This document shows positions 36,913 to 47,946 of a stretch of DNA of 64,000 nt, piece by piece. This stretch comes from Arcuatula senhousia. Its lineage: Eukaryota; Mollusca; Bivalvia; Mytilida; Mytilidae. The stretch's first letter is position 1; every line of letters starts with the position of its first letter. The notes beneath the pieces are model-generated. The model had not been told where the DNA came from and ran no database searches. It was given only the letters and a program-made list of their open reading frames with translations. The DNA is taken from positions 39,461,275-39,525,274 of the forward strand of contig OZ020308.1 of the NCBI GenBank assembly GCA_963971305.1, read 5' to 3'. Made by a program: the position numbers and the translations under genes.

Positions 36913-38502
36913 TTAACTAAATGCATTGACAAATTCAGACAAAGGGTCTGGCTTCCATGAACAATATTTGGGTAGCTGGTTATTTAATCTAGATGCAAAA
37001 AGGTCAATATTAGGCGTCTGCCATATTTGACAAATCTTATCAAAAACAGACTTCTGCAATTTCCACTCAAGTTCGTCATCAAATTGTCTAGATTTTCTGT
37101 CAGCTATTGAGTTCAATTTACCTGCAATATGTGTGCATGTAAGCCAGACCTTGTTGTCTCTACATAAAAGCCAAATCTTTCTTGAAATAGTGTCACAATC
37201 ATGAGATTTTGACCCACCCATATTTGTGATATAGGCTACAGTTGTGGAGTTGTCAGTTAAAACTTTGATATGTTTGCCTCTGATTAAATGAAGAAAGGAC
37301 TTTATTGCAAAGTAAACAGCCAGCATTTCAAGATAATTGATATGATTGTTGGCCTCAACAGAGGTCCACCTTCCGCCTATCTCAATTTCATTTAGCACAG
37401 CACCCCATCCTTGTAAACTAGCATCAGTTGTAACTGTAATTTTTGGACTACCATGGGTTATATGTCTTACTTCTGTGGATACATTTTCAACCCACCATTG
37501 TAGTTCTTTTTTCATTTTATCAGAGATAAACATTTTTTGGTCAAAATCCCCTTTAGACCTTTTTAATGCACGAGTTTTCTCAAGCTCAAGGTTCCTATAA
37601 TACAGTTTGCCAAATTCAACTGCTGAAAAAGCAGAAACTATTAACCCTATGACTTTTGCTACATCTCTAATAATAGCATTATTTCTATTTATCAACCATT
37701 CACACTCAGAGATTATTGTTTCGTTTTTATCATCAGGAAGATAAACTATCATTTTTTTCTGAGTCGATAATGTTTCCCAAAAATGTTATTATCTAGTAGG
37801 TTGAAAAATTGATTTTTCTGGGTGAATAATAAAACCAAGGCTTGTCATAAGATTAGTAGTTTCAGTAACATTACTACTACAATCTGAGGAACTCTCTGCA
37901 CAAAGAAGGCTATCATCTATGTAGCCAGCATTAACATACCCTAAAGCTCTTAAACGGGCATAGACAGGCTTCCTTAATTTTGTAAAAATTCTAGGAGCGG
38001 AGGAAATCCCATTTGGCAAGCAAGTGTATTGAAATATTTTTCCATTCCATTCAAACCGTAGAAATTTTTGATGTTCCTCAGCAATAGGAACACTATAATA
38101 AGCATGCCTAAGGTCAATTGAGGCCATGTATGTATTTTTTGTGACTAATTTTACAGCACTATCAAAGGTGTCCATTTTAAAATGGTGATATTCAATATAT
38201 TCATTTATTTTTTTCAAATTTAAAATCATACGATGTTTTCCATTCTTTTTAGGTCGTAAAAATATGGGAGATAGAAATTGACCTTCAATTGGTTTTACTT
38301 CTTTTAAGACATTTATTGCTAATAATTTTTCTATTTCTTTAGAAATAATTTCACTTTCTTTTTCATTAAATACTGATTTAAAGCTGTAGCTTTCTTGCTT
38401 GGGTTCGATATTATCTAAAAATTCAATATGGCAATGATTAACCACATCAAGAATAAATTTATCAGATGTGAGTTTTTCCCATTCCTTAGAAAAAATTTTC
38501 AA
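36913..38502 (-). pseudogene. DIRS reverse transcriptase and RNase H
   Basis: The RT part (38,502-37,789) contains SPIFLRPKKNGKHRMILNLK, DLRHAYYSVPI, LPNGISSAPRIFTKL and the catalytic box GYIDDSL. The RNase H part (37,752-36,913) contains TTDASLQGWGA, NYLEMLAVYFAI and VLTDNSTTVAYI, giving the Asp-Glu-Asp active-site set. Both parts lie in the same frame. A short out-of-frame patch with stops at about 37,760-37,790 suggests a nearby pair of compensating indels. It would copy the element RNA into DNA. Confidence 0.85.
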
Positions 38503-38552
38503 TACACCTGCTTTGAAGTTATGACTTACTTCATTTGACTTGTCTAATAATT

Positions 38553-39754
38553 TTAATTCTTCTCTTTCTGGTGACTCCCTCCTCTCTGTGAGTTTTTTGT
38601 GCCAGGTCTAGGTCTATAACCTCTACCTCTTCCTGCATGGTGACCACCTCTATAACTTGGGCGACCACCACGGAACATACCTCTGCCTCTACCAAACTTG
38701 AGTTTATTGCCAACTTTAGAGCAATCCTCTATATCTTTAGCAGTTTTGGATACATCATCTCCAAAAAGCTGGTTTGTAAAAGGAACAGAATGAGAGCAGA
38801 GATGGACATATTCTGACATTAATTCAGGTCTCAAAAAATCCCTTCTTGTCATATTTATTTGTCTGTTTGCATGTCCAAGTAATGCAAGTACATCGTTACA
38901 CTTTTCAATGTGTTCACCAATATCAATAGCCTCATTTTCTGCTATATTGTTAAAAGCTTTGGTCAAAATGATAGCGGCTTTGACAACCGACCTTTCAATG
39001 AACTGTAGCTTCTTATCCCCAGTTTGAGCAGTTGGTGAAATTACATTCCAAATAAGGGGGTTAAGTCTTACTACTGATAAACCTTCACAGTTCTCTGGAC
39101 GGGAATTTTTCTCATCCTTTGTCAGTTCTGAATATTGTTCTTCATTCATTCCATTTCTGAACAACTCATTTACATTACTGGCCAAGACCTCATCAATTTT
39201 GACATCACATATGTCCTTAACCTTACATCTTTTAGCCATTGATGAAAACCTACTATTTGAATTATTATCTTTCTCATTTTGATTTTCATCAGTTTTCTGC
39301 TTTTTAGCAGGAGGTCTAGGTTCAACTTCTTGAACTTCTTCATCTAAATCAAGTTCATCATCTTTTCATTTTCACTGTAATAGTCATAATTTTCAATTTG
39401 ATCCATTCGATCAGCAAGAGATTTAATTTGGTTTTGTTGTTGCAATTGATTTTGCTGAATAACACCAAGGGCAGCCATAATAGCATCATGACCAGATGTA
39501 GAGGGGCCGGGCTGCTGCTGCTCAGGAGAATTGCATACCATAACCTTGCCCGTGCCCGTTTGTTTTGTAGTTTTCTTGAAATTACTGTTAGAACTACTCG
39601 TAGAGGGGGTTTTCCCCTTGGCAGATGGGCCTTTACCCTTGGTTAATTCATTTGGCAATTTAGGGGATTTTTCTGATAATAATTCTTCTTCATTTAAATC
39701 TTCCACCGAAGATTTTCTCTTAGAACTACCCTTTTCAATCATTTTTTCTGCCAT
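38553..39754 (-). pseudogene. DIRS Gag-like protein, one frameshift
   Basis: The probable start is at 39,754 (MAEKMIEKGSSKRK). A Ser/Thr/Gln-rich N-terminal half (with GVIQQNQLQQQNQI coiled coil) is followed by a conserved helical core, DFLRPELMSEYVHLCS. The end is Arg/Gly-rich (FGRGRGMFRGGRPSYRGG), which suits RNA binding. A one-base slip near 39,350 in an A-run separates the halves. There is no CCHC knuckle, as is usual for DIRS Gag. Confidence 0.72.
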
Positions 39755-40041
39755 GATCTCGTGCAACAACCTATTTACGACAATTACCGCAAAGCGTTGT
39801 AAAAGTCGTAAATTGTCGTAAAATGTCGTAAATAAATGTCGAATCACATCCGACAAACAAATATAAACGACTTAAAAATGCTTTGATTAAAATCAAAAGC
39901 AAGAGTATGTAACTTTATTTCAAATTATACCAACCACGTTGGCAATGTTACTTTAAATATTGACTGAAGCAGCAGTACGAACACACGTCCGTACTGCTCA
40001 AATGCAATCAGCACACTGAAGTTCACACATGCGCAGCGCAA

Positions 40042-40081
40042 TCTCATTTGATCCCGGAAGTGTTACAACGAAATAAAATTA
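40042..40081. repeat. DIRS inverted terminal repeat, right
   Basis: Inverted match to 35,100-35,139. It sits on the Gag side, preceded by GAAGTTCACACATGCGCAG. Confidence 0.85.
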
Positions 40082-40271
40082 TGACTCTTGGCCATATTTT
40101 CTATTAACTCAATGTTATTCAGAGTATTATTGGTATTTTCGAACCATTTTAAAGCCTTGTTTCAGTGGGAGGAAGAAATTATATTTGCTCCATTTCGAGT
40201 AATGGAACCGCATTGTAGCTCCGCCTAATCAAAGATGTCAAAGGAGCTACTTTATTGTAGCTACAAATGTA

Positions 40272-40463
40272 AGTGTCATTGTTCACATTTTTTACTGTAA
40301 AATCTCGTCGTCCACAGTTGTGTACCCATCTTTGACATTTGTCTTTCTCTTTACATGGTTTAGGAAAACCGTTGCCGAATCCGATGAAATAAACTCTTCC
40401 TTTGGATATCTGGAGTCACTGGTGCACAGACCATAACAACAATGCTTTGTTGTTACCATTTTA
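40272..40463 (-). pseudogene. THAP zinc finger N-terminus, separated from its gene
   Basis: Minus-strand translation starts MVTTKHCCYGLCTSDSRYP and, after a one-base slip, gives KPCKEKDKCQRWVHNCGRRD and then VNNDTYIC. This is the first part of a THAP domain (the C2CH zinc ligands start with the paired Cys). The remaining SLHFVGG part is at 21,343 and below, 18.9 kb away. The two parts join in frame across the 9-bp duplication. It is the DNA-binding domain of the Harbinger-like transposase. Confidence 0.82.
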
Positions 40464-40734
40464 ATCGTTTACTGTCCAATAATAACTTTAAAATCACTGA
40501 AATAATTTGATGTAAACACAATGTAAATAACTTGTTGGCCGAAATGTTTGTCCGAAAATCAATATGGCGTCGTAAACATGCGCAGTGTGAAATTCTATTA
40601 TTAGATCGATCAGTTAATCAGTATAAACGCTATTAAAATTTTCCGACAATTTAATTATAGCACAGTTTAAAAGATTTTCGTGAAAAATGTCAATTTATTA
40701 AGGATCTTGATCTGTTGGTTTTCTAACCTATGAC

Positions 40735-40905
40735 TTTCGACCAAAACTTTTATTATCTTAATGTTATTCAGAGTGTTATTGGTATTTTCGAACCATCTTG
40801 AAGCTTTGTTTAAGTTGGAGATCCATTACGAGTAATGGGACCGCATTGTAGCTCCGACTACTCAAAGATGACAATAAGCTACATTATTGTACCTTCTTGG
40901 TGTTT
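40735..40905 (+). repeat. Solo end of a second giant-element copy
   Basis: It closely follows the right end of the giant element (40,100-40,262): TAATGTTATTCAGAGT, TTATTGGTATTTTCGAACCA, GGGACCGCATTGTAGCTCCG and CTACATTATTGTA. It is therefore an independent terminal remnant, showing the family has more than one copy. Confidence 0.7.
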
Positions 40906-40967
40906 AAGGTTCATCTGTACCTTTCTTTAAATTTCATGCAACTTTCAATTGATTCGTTACTCCAGAG

Positions 40968-41395
40968 CGTGCGGGACTTCCATCGATTTCCTTGCGTCTG
41001 ACGCAAAAAATTGCTCACACAGGGTTATGTTGCTCCTCGGTTGCTGTCTTCACTCAAGAAATTTTACGGAAGACATGCACTTATAGACAAATATGGGATT
41101 TCGATCTCTCAGATGAGTGCAGATGTTGGTTTGTCATAGGGTGTTGTTCTGTCTTCCTTTACCTGATTTGACACGCTGAATGGACTATCGGCAACGCGAC
41201 GGGTGTGCTATAGCAAGCAGGAACTGCTTACTCTTCCGGAGCACCTGAGTTCACTCTTGTTTCGACTGGAGTTCGCGTTGTGTTTCCATCTTTTACATGT
41301 TGTCTGTTTTTGTCCCGTTCCTTTTGGTGTTTACTGGTTTTGTCTCTTTGATATTCGGATACCCCATTGGTACCTCTGCTTCTTTAAAATATGGC
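40968..41395 (+). mobile_element. Penelope-like C-terminal and tail fragment
   Basis: The coding remnant matches FLGRA ... KFYGRHALIDKYGISISQM in broken frames (to about 41,135). The tail follows (GGAGCACCTGAGTTCACTCT; CCATTGGTACCTCTGCTTCT). Confidence 0.75.
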
Positions 41396-41697
41396 GTTAT
41401 TTTCAATCTATTTTCAGTATATGCACAGCCAAAACTGCACATAAAATTGAAATATAAAGTGTAGCTGGACTTAGATATTAAAATTTCTTACCTTTTCTCT
41501 TTGTATTCTTCCCGAAAAAATCCTTTATTTTAGAGATCTCTTTTTTTCCCGCTTTTCAAAACATCCGATTTAAGGCCAATATCACTTTCACCCTTTCTTG
41601 TGGCCTCAAATTTCATGCAACTTTCAATAAGGAATTTAACTAAAAGTGTTCACCTCATTTCATGTAAGAGGCACAAAAGGGATAAATTGTCCTTTTT

Positions 41698-42733
41698 AAG
41701 CCGAGTTGCAACGAAGTTGAAATCGGCTATTGTGATGATGATGGCGGGCGGCTGGGCGGGCGGGCGTCAACAATTGGTTTCCGAACCATAACTCAAAAAG
41801 TTGTGAACCGATTTTAATGAAACTTTGGGATATTGTTACATATCATAAGAGGAGGAACCCTATTGATTTTGGGGTAAATCCGTTTAAGGTTAAGGTCACA
41901 GCAACAGAAAATCCTTAGAAAATTTCTTGAATTAGTGGTTTCCGGACCATAACTCAAAAAGTTTTCAACTGATGTTATTGAAAGTTTGGGATATTGTTAC
42001 ATATCATAAGAGGAGGATTGATTTTGGGGTAAATCCGTTCAAGGTTAAGGTCACAGCAACAGAAAATCCTTAGAAAATTTCTTGAATTAGTGGTTTCCGG
42101 ACCATAACTCAAAAAGTTTTCAACCGATGTTATTGAAAGTTTGGGATATTGTTACATATCTTAAGAGGAAGAACCCTATTGATTTTGGGGTAAATCCGTT
42201 CAAGGTCAAGGTCACAGTGACAGAAAAAGGTTAGAAAATTTCTTGAATTAGTGGTTTCCAGACCATAACTCAAAAAGTTTTCAACTGATTTTCAACTGAA
42301 ACTTTAGGATATTGTTAATACCATAAGAAGAGGAACCCTATTGATTTTGGGGTAAATCCGTATAAGGTCAAGGTCACAGCGACAGAAAAACATTTGAAAT
42401 TTACTTAAAAAGCAGTTTCTGGTCAATTTCTCAAAAAGTTGTCAACAGATTTTAATGATACTTTGTAATGTTGTTACCAATTATAAGAGGAGAAATCCTA
42501 ATGATTTTTGGGTAATTTTGTTAAAGGATCAAGGACAGAACGGCAGAAAAACATGGTTTCAGGACAATTACTCGAAAAGTTCTCAATCAATTTTATTAAA
42601 GTTTTGGCATAATGTTGCAAACTACATTGTATATTGACGGTTGAATTCAAAAAAAATTTCATGCGTGATTGGAAGGGGTTTTTAAAATGAAGACAAGGAA
42701 AGTTCTGGTTAATAAAATACGGCAACTCGGCTT
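41698..42733 (+). mobile_element. Short-inverted-end element with about 155-160-bp tandem core
   Basis: The ends AAGCCGAGTTGC (41,698-41,709) and GCAACTCGGCTT (42,722-42,733) are inverted. Between them at least four units start with ggtttccggaccataactca (about 41,777, 41,936, 42,091 and 42,251), with a decayed fifth near 42,410. The plan recalls the pearl-type elements of bivalves, but I cannot confirm membership. Confidence 0.68.
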
Positions 42734-42805
42734 TTGCACCCATGTACATATTGATTTTTCAATTTAAAATCTGAACAGGAAAATTGAATAAGAAATTACC
42801 ATATC

Positions 42806-42979
42806 TGTAACGATTATCTGATTTTAATCTTAAGTTCGTTTCACTAAAAGTGTTAAATTCGTTTTGTATTTCTGTAATCTAGATTAACCATAATAAAAAT
42901 GTCAGCCTCCTTAGCTTGAAATCTACACATGGCCCAAAAGTCATAAACACTTGTATCAGCAAAATACAAACACGAAACA
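42806..42979 (+). repeat. 5' LTR
   Basis: 174 bp, TG...CA ends. It is nearly identical to the 3' LTR apart from about 10 extra bases there (aaattagcatt region). A poly(A)-like AATAAAA lies at about 42,892. Confidence 0.93.
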
Positions 42980-43067
42980 TGGTGGCAGCGGTAAAGGAAC
43001 TTTTATAAACGTGAAAGGAACATAGAGAACTGATTTTAAACTCGCTGAAGTTAAAAATAGTGCAAAT

Positions 43068-44492
43068 ATGGATCCAATAAAAGCTCCAGAGAAAATGAAC
43101 TTTGACATTCCCAATCTTTTTCATGCATGGAAAAAGTGGAAAGAAGAGTTCTCCTTATATTCGGACATAGCTATGGACGATAAGGACGATAAGTATAAAG
43201 TGAAAATGTTTCAATACTTGATCGGAACCCGAGGAAGAGAGATTTATGACACTGTGACATTCGCTGAACCTGATGAAACCCAGCGTACACAGAAACATGT
43301 GTTAGATGCCGTTGACTCTTACTGTAATCCAGAGAAAAATGAAAGTGTAGAACGATATAAATTCAATTCCCGAGTACAACAGAGCGGTGAGTCAATTTCT
43401 AAATATGTCACTGAACTGAAACTGTTAGCTGCAACATGTGGGTTTGGGATCCTTGAGCAATCACTCATACGAGATCGTATTCTGGTAGGAATTCTTGACA
43501 CTCAACTGAGAGAACGTTTGCTGAGAGAGAAAAAGTTGACATTGAAATCATGTGAAGAAATCTGTCGAGCGTCAGAGTTGTCTAAAGAAAACATCAAAGA
43601 GATTGAAAGCAATGCGGAAGTACATTCTATTCGATCACAGGGAGCCAGACCGAAAACTCACAAGGATAAACTGAAACCGAAGCCGAAGTGTAAATACTGT
43701 GGAGGTATACATGAATTCGTGAAGGAAAAGTGTCCGGCATACGGAAAGATCTGTGATAATTGCGAACAGAAGGATCATTTCGCGAAAGTGTGTAACAACA
43801 AACCGACGCCGAAAACCCCGTTCAGAAAGAAGCGAAAACCGAGAAAGCCGATTCGACATGTTCAGGAGGAAGCGTATTCAGATTCAGATAGTGGAAACTA
43901 CTATGAAACGATTAAGACCGTGAATGTCGAGCGTAGTGAACGCAAGCAGGATTACGCAATGATGAAAATTCAGGATCGTCCAATTAAATTCCAATTGGAT
44001 GGAGGTGCCAGCTGCAATGTGATTCCATACCGCCGATTAGAAGGATTACCGTACCGATTGGAGAAATCGAGGACTATATTGACTACGTACGATAAATCCG
44101 AGATGAAGCCGATTGGCCAAACGCGACTGAATTTAGTGAATCCGAAAACCGGAAACGAGTACGAGACTGTGTTCATTGTTGTAAAAGAAGACGCGACACC
44201 GATATTGGGTAATGCCACGTGCAAACGTATGAACCTAATGACTATACATTATGACAATATTCTAGCGGTTACGAGTGATAAGACAGTGTTATCGGAAAGC
44301 TCAGTTAAACGCGAATACAGTGATGTATTTAACGGTACAGGGTGTCTTCCCGGTGTTTATCGTTTAGAGATCGATGAATCTATTACTCCCGTAGTGCACC
44401 CACCGCGGAAAATCCCCATAGCAATTACGCGACAAACTGAAAACCGAGTTAGAACGGCTAACGGAGAAAGAAGTCATCGTGCCGGTTATTGA
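43068..44492 (+). pseudogene. Ty3/Gypsy Gag and protease
   Basis: The frame starts at ATG 43,068 (MDPIKAPEKM). Residues 1-190 form a helical capsid-like region. Two zinc knuckles follow at about residues 205-245 (CKYCGGIHEFVKEKC and CDNCEQKDHFAKVC), then a basic linker. The aspartic protease motif is QLDGGASCNVIP at about residues 308-319. The frame continues into the RT leader (PGVYRLEIDESITPV). It then slips one base near 44,427, so the last 20 residues are out of frame. Gag would package RNA and the protease would process the polyprotein. Confidence 0.9.
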
Positions 44493-44910
44493 ACCCACAC
44501 CACGGGTTAATAACATCGTGATCGTCGAGAAACGAAATAAACTCAGAATTTGTTTGGACCCGCGTGATCTGAACAAGGCGATTAAACGCAGTCATTACCC
44601 AATGCCGACCATTGAGGAACTTCTTCCGGACTTGAAAGACGCGAAGATATTTGCTCCACTGCTGGTGGAGTTTTAATTCCCCGAGGTTAGCCCGCTCCGG
44701 CACCAACACTTTTGAGTTGGAGAATACATCAAAGCTTTAAATTATCCGTCTAAATTTCAAAATTGTCTAAACCCTAAGGTTCATCCTACACCAGACATAG
44801 GTTGATTATCTTAGTAATAATTTGGTTCCCCAGTTTGGTATTTTTGGTTTTATTGTTCTATGCTCTTCATATTCATATAGTGTTTGGCATTTTCATTATT
44901 TTTGGTAGAG

Positions 44911-44952
44911 CGCCTCTGATGAGTCTTGAATAGACGAAACGCGCGTCAGGCG
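44911..44952 (+). ncRNA. Hammerhead ribozyme (array B, unit 1)
   Basis: CGCCT, CTGATGA, GTCT/AGAC stem II, GAAA, CGCGCGTC and AGGCG are all intact. The sense strand is the plus strand here. Confidence 0.88.
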
Positions 44953-45268
44953 TAGCAAAATTTATTGTCTGGAACTTTGTTGTCATTTGTATTTCGAACA
45001 CACGTGAAGGTTAGCACTGCTGGTGGAGTTTTAATTCCCCGAGGTTAGCCCGCTCCGGCACCAACACTTTTGAGTTGGAGAATACATCAAAGCTTTAAAT
45101 TATCCGTCTAAATTTCAAAATTGTCTTAACCCTAAGGTTCATCCTACACCAGACATAGGTTGATTATCTTAGTAATAATTTGGTTCCCCAGTTTGGTATT
45201 TTTGGTTTTATTGTTCTATGCTCTTCATATTCATATAGTGTTTGGCATTTTCATTATTTTTGGTAGAG

Positions 45269-45310
45269 CGCCTCTGATGAGTCTTGAATAGACGAAACGC
45301 GCGTCAGGCG
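45269..45310 (+). ncRNA. Hammerhead ribozyme (array B, unit 2)
   Basis: Identical motif 358 bp after the first. Two ribozymes in direct order allow a transcript to be cut into a one-unit RNA, as proposed for retrozymes. Confidence 0.88.
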
Positions 45311-47946
45311 TAGCAAAATTTATTGTCTGGAACTTTGTTGTCATTTGTATTCCGTGGCAGACGCGAAAAACGGGTTCTGGCATGTTCAGTTAGATCATGA
45401 TAGCTCGCTGTTGACGACATTCAACACACCGCATGGTAGATTTCGTTGGCTCCGGATGCCATTTGGACTTAATTCTGCACCCGAAGAATTTCAACGTAGG
45501 CAGAATCAAAATATCGAAGGGTTGAACGGTGTCCGTTGCGTACATGATGATATTGTGATTTTCGGTAAAGGCGACACCGAAAAAGACGCGATTCGCGATC
45601 ATGACCGAAACTTTAGAGCGTTGATGGAGAGATGTCGTGAGCGAAATCTAAAATTGAATCCGGATAAACTGACTTTTAAGCAGAAAGAAGTGCGGTTCGT
45701 AGGACATTTGTTGACTAGCGAAGGTATTCGTCCGGATCCAGAAAAGATACGCGCGGTGATGAAAATGCCAACACCTACCGACGTGACCGGAGTAAAGCGG
45801 TTTGTAGGGTTCGTGACGTATCTTAGCAAGTTTCTTCCGAAGCTGAGCGATATGTGTGAACCGTTACGGAAACTTACGACGAAAGACGTAGAGTGGTGCT
45901 GGTTAGAGACACACGATAACGCGGTTAACGAGATAAAAAAACTCATTTGTGCAAATCCGGTTCTTAAGTATTACGACCCGAAGGAAGAACTAACGGTGCA
46001 GTGCGATGCGTCGCTGACGGGACTCGGTGCGTGTCTATTGCAGAATGGGCAGCAAATCGCATTCGCGAGCCGAGCTCTCACAGATGTTGAAACGCGGTAC
46101 GCGCAGATAGAGAAAGAGATGTTGGCTGTCGTGTTCGGATTGGAACGTTTCCATCAATATACTTACGGTCGATCTGTAAACGTAGATAGTGATCATAAGC
46201 CGCTTGAATCGAATGTTAAGAAATCGCTACTTTCTGCCCCGAGACGGTTACAACGAATGCTGTTGAGAATACAACACTATGATTACGCGATCCGTTATAA
46301 GGCGGGTAAGACGATGTATATGGCAGATACGTTAAGTCGGGCGTATTTAAAAGAAACCGATGTTACGAGTTTCGAGAAAGACTTAGAAATCGTGAACATG
46401 GTGAAATATTTACCTATCTCAGATGATCGGTTGAAAGACATTAGACTGAACACTAGTCGTGACGAGTCGTTACAGGTTTTAAGAGAAACCATTATGCAAG
46501 GATGGCCGTTGAAAATCGATGATGTTTCACCTCTCGCAAAGCCATATTATCACTTCAGAGATGAGCTGACGGTGCAAGATGGTATTTTGTTTTGCGGAGA
46601 GAGAGCTATAATTCCGTTGTCCTTGCGGAAGGATATGGTAAGGCGGATACACTCGTCGCATATTGGCCTTGGTGGTTGTTTACGTCGCGCGAAGGAATGC
46701 TTATTCTGGCCTGGCATGCATTCGGACATTACTCAATACATTCAGACTTGTGAAACATGCCAGATGTTCGAGAGTAAACAACAGAAACAACCGTTGATTC
46801 CACACGAAGTTCCAGATAGACCTTGGGCAAAGATAGGTACCGACTTGTGCACTTTTGACGGAAAAGACTATTTAGTGACTGTAGACTATTTCTCTAATTT
46901 CTGGGAAATTGATTATCTCGAATCGACAAAACCAACAACTGTGATTCGTAAGCTAAGTGCACTATTTTCCCGTTATGGAATTCCCGACGTCGTTATCTCC
47001 GATAATGGACCACAATTCAGTTGCCGTGAATTCGAACGATGGGAATTTGATCATGTGACTTCGTCTCCCCTTTACCCACAAAGTAACGGTAAAGTGGAGC
47101 AGGCTGTTAAAACGGCAAAGCGACTCATGAAACGTGCCCGTCAGGATCACAAGGACATTTTTATGAGTATCTTAGATTTTCGTAACACTCCGACCGAAGG
47201 AATGTCTAGTAGTCCAGCCCAGAGACTGATGTGTAGACGTACTAAGACTTAACTTCCAACTGTCGAGTCTCTCCTAAAACCGACTGTTCCATTAACTGTT
47301 TCGAAGGAAATCGCTCACAACAAGAGTCAACAGTGCAAATATTATGACAAAACAGCGAAAGACTTATCTGAACTAGATAATGGACAGAGTGTATGGATTT
47401 CTCCGAAACCACAAGACCGTACGAAAACATGGACGAGAGGAACGATCAACGATAAATTAGACATTCGCTCGTATGAAGTGCACACCGAACATGGTCAGAA
47501 GTTACGTAGAAATAGGAGGGATATACGAGTTCGTCGTAGTGTAAATGGACAAAATGACAATTATCGAAATCCAGTGTCGAATGATGAAGCGTTTACGCCT
47601 GATGACCCAGTTGAGCGTAGTGTCGATCCACCTAGGTCTCGCGAAACGCCGATGACTCCAGTTCGTAGTCCAACCCGTAACCGTGCGTCCGATCCGATGA
47701 ATGATGCACCAACAACTACAAGTACACGTTCTTGGAGAGCAGTGAGGTTGCCAAGCAGATACAAGGACTTTGACACTTGCTAAATGTTTAATTGTTTTTT
47801 GTTTATTGACTGTCTCAGTAATTTAGTTTCAGTTACTTTCAATTTCAGAATTTTAAAATTCTAGTCAATGCCAATCTAGTCAGTGCAAACTTTATACCCA
47901 GAAAGACTTTTACTTTATTTTTCAATTTATTTTTCAATTTAAAGAA

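Larger units (their letters stand above)
35100..40081 (-). mobile_element. DIRS-type tyrosine-recombinase retrotransposon
   Basis: Inverted terminal repeats of 40 bp (TAATTTTATTTCGTTGTAAC continuing to CACTTCCGGGATCAAATGAG) lie at 35,100-35,139 and 40,042-40,081. In sense order (minus strand) it encodes Gag, RT-RNase H and a tyrosine recombinase. That order, with inverted rather than direct terminal repeats, defines DIRS elements. I found no methyltransferase frame. A SINE is inserted in the recombinase gene. Without it the element is about 4.5 kb. It lies inside the right arm of the giant element. Confidence 0.88.
21353..40262. mobile_element. Giant 18.9-kb inverted-end insertion in a THAP exon; candidate new transposon
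   Basis: The 9-bp sequence acaaatgta occurs at 21,344-21,352 and 40,263-40,271. Inside it, both ends carry inverted copies of AGCTACAATAA followed by TCTTTGATTAGGCGGAGCTA and CAATGCGG. The match spans about 60-75 bp, and the right end has about 17 extra bases. Further inverted blocks match between 21,655-21,850 and 34,920-35,099. Removing the insert with one duplication restores a THAP reading frame (DTYICSLHFVGG). Content is two divergent multi-exon genes at 23,281-26,212 and 26,807-32,848. Later inserts are a retrozyme array, a Penelope-like fragment, a DIRS element and several small repeats. Without these, the core would be roughly 11 kb. Target size recalls Mutator-like elements, but the DDE-like gene is not one I recognise as MuDR. 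Confidence 0.75.
11364..40725. mobile_element. Split ISL2EU/Harbinger-like transposon (overall extent, with inserts)
   Basis: This is the inferred full extent of one two-gene DNA transposon that later received three large or medium inserts: the fold-back element at 11,377-16,009, a SINE at 18,030-18,517, and the giant element at 21,353-40,262. The remaining pieces are 16,010-21,352 and 40,263-40,725. Gene content is a plus-strand SAP-SWIM-YqaJ gene converging on a minus-strand THAP-DDE gene. From memory this gene pair matches the ISL2EU group near PIF/Harbinger. The outer borders are approximate. They rest on a short internally deleted derivative at 21,475-21,600 that joins text from both ends, and on weak inverted similarity between 16,035-16,060 and 40,605-40,640. 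Confidence 0.6.
44657..45350 (+). repeat. Retrozyme array B: almost two 358-bp units, inside RT
   Basis: Units start at 44,657 and 45,015 (period 358). The right border is the fixed GTTGTCATTTGTAT end; the left border is CACTGCTGGTGGAG. RT coding sequence lies directly on both sides. Confidence 0.9.
44479..47783 (+). pseudogene. Ty3/Gypsy Pol: RT, RNase H, integrase (broken)
   Basis: RT begins in a frame one base off Gag (KLRICLDPRDLNKAI). It is split by the retrozyme array at 44,657-45,350 and resumes as SVADAKNGFWHVQLD. Later motifs are MPFGLNSAPEEFQ, VHDDIVIFG (catalytic aspartates), RNase H TVQCDASLTGLGA with KEMLAVVFGLERF, and an integrase zinc binder ending CETCQMF. The DDE core is GTDLCTFDGKDYLVTVDY, VISDNGPQF and YPQSNGKVEQ. 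A TAA at 47,250-47,252 interrupts the integrase end, but the same frame reopens to 47,783 with a Pro/Arg-rich tail. Confidence 0.9.

Noticed and set aside
40200..40262. A degenerate THAP segment (WNRIVAPPNQR) on the plus strand
   Set aside because: The same DNA recurs inverted at 21.4 kb and again at 40.85 kb as the end of the giant element. The apparent peptide is a by-product of the inverted end.
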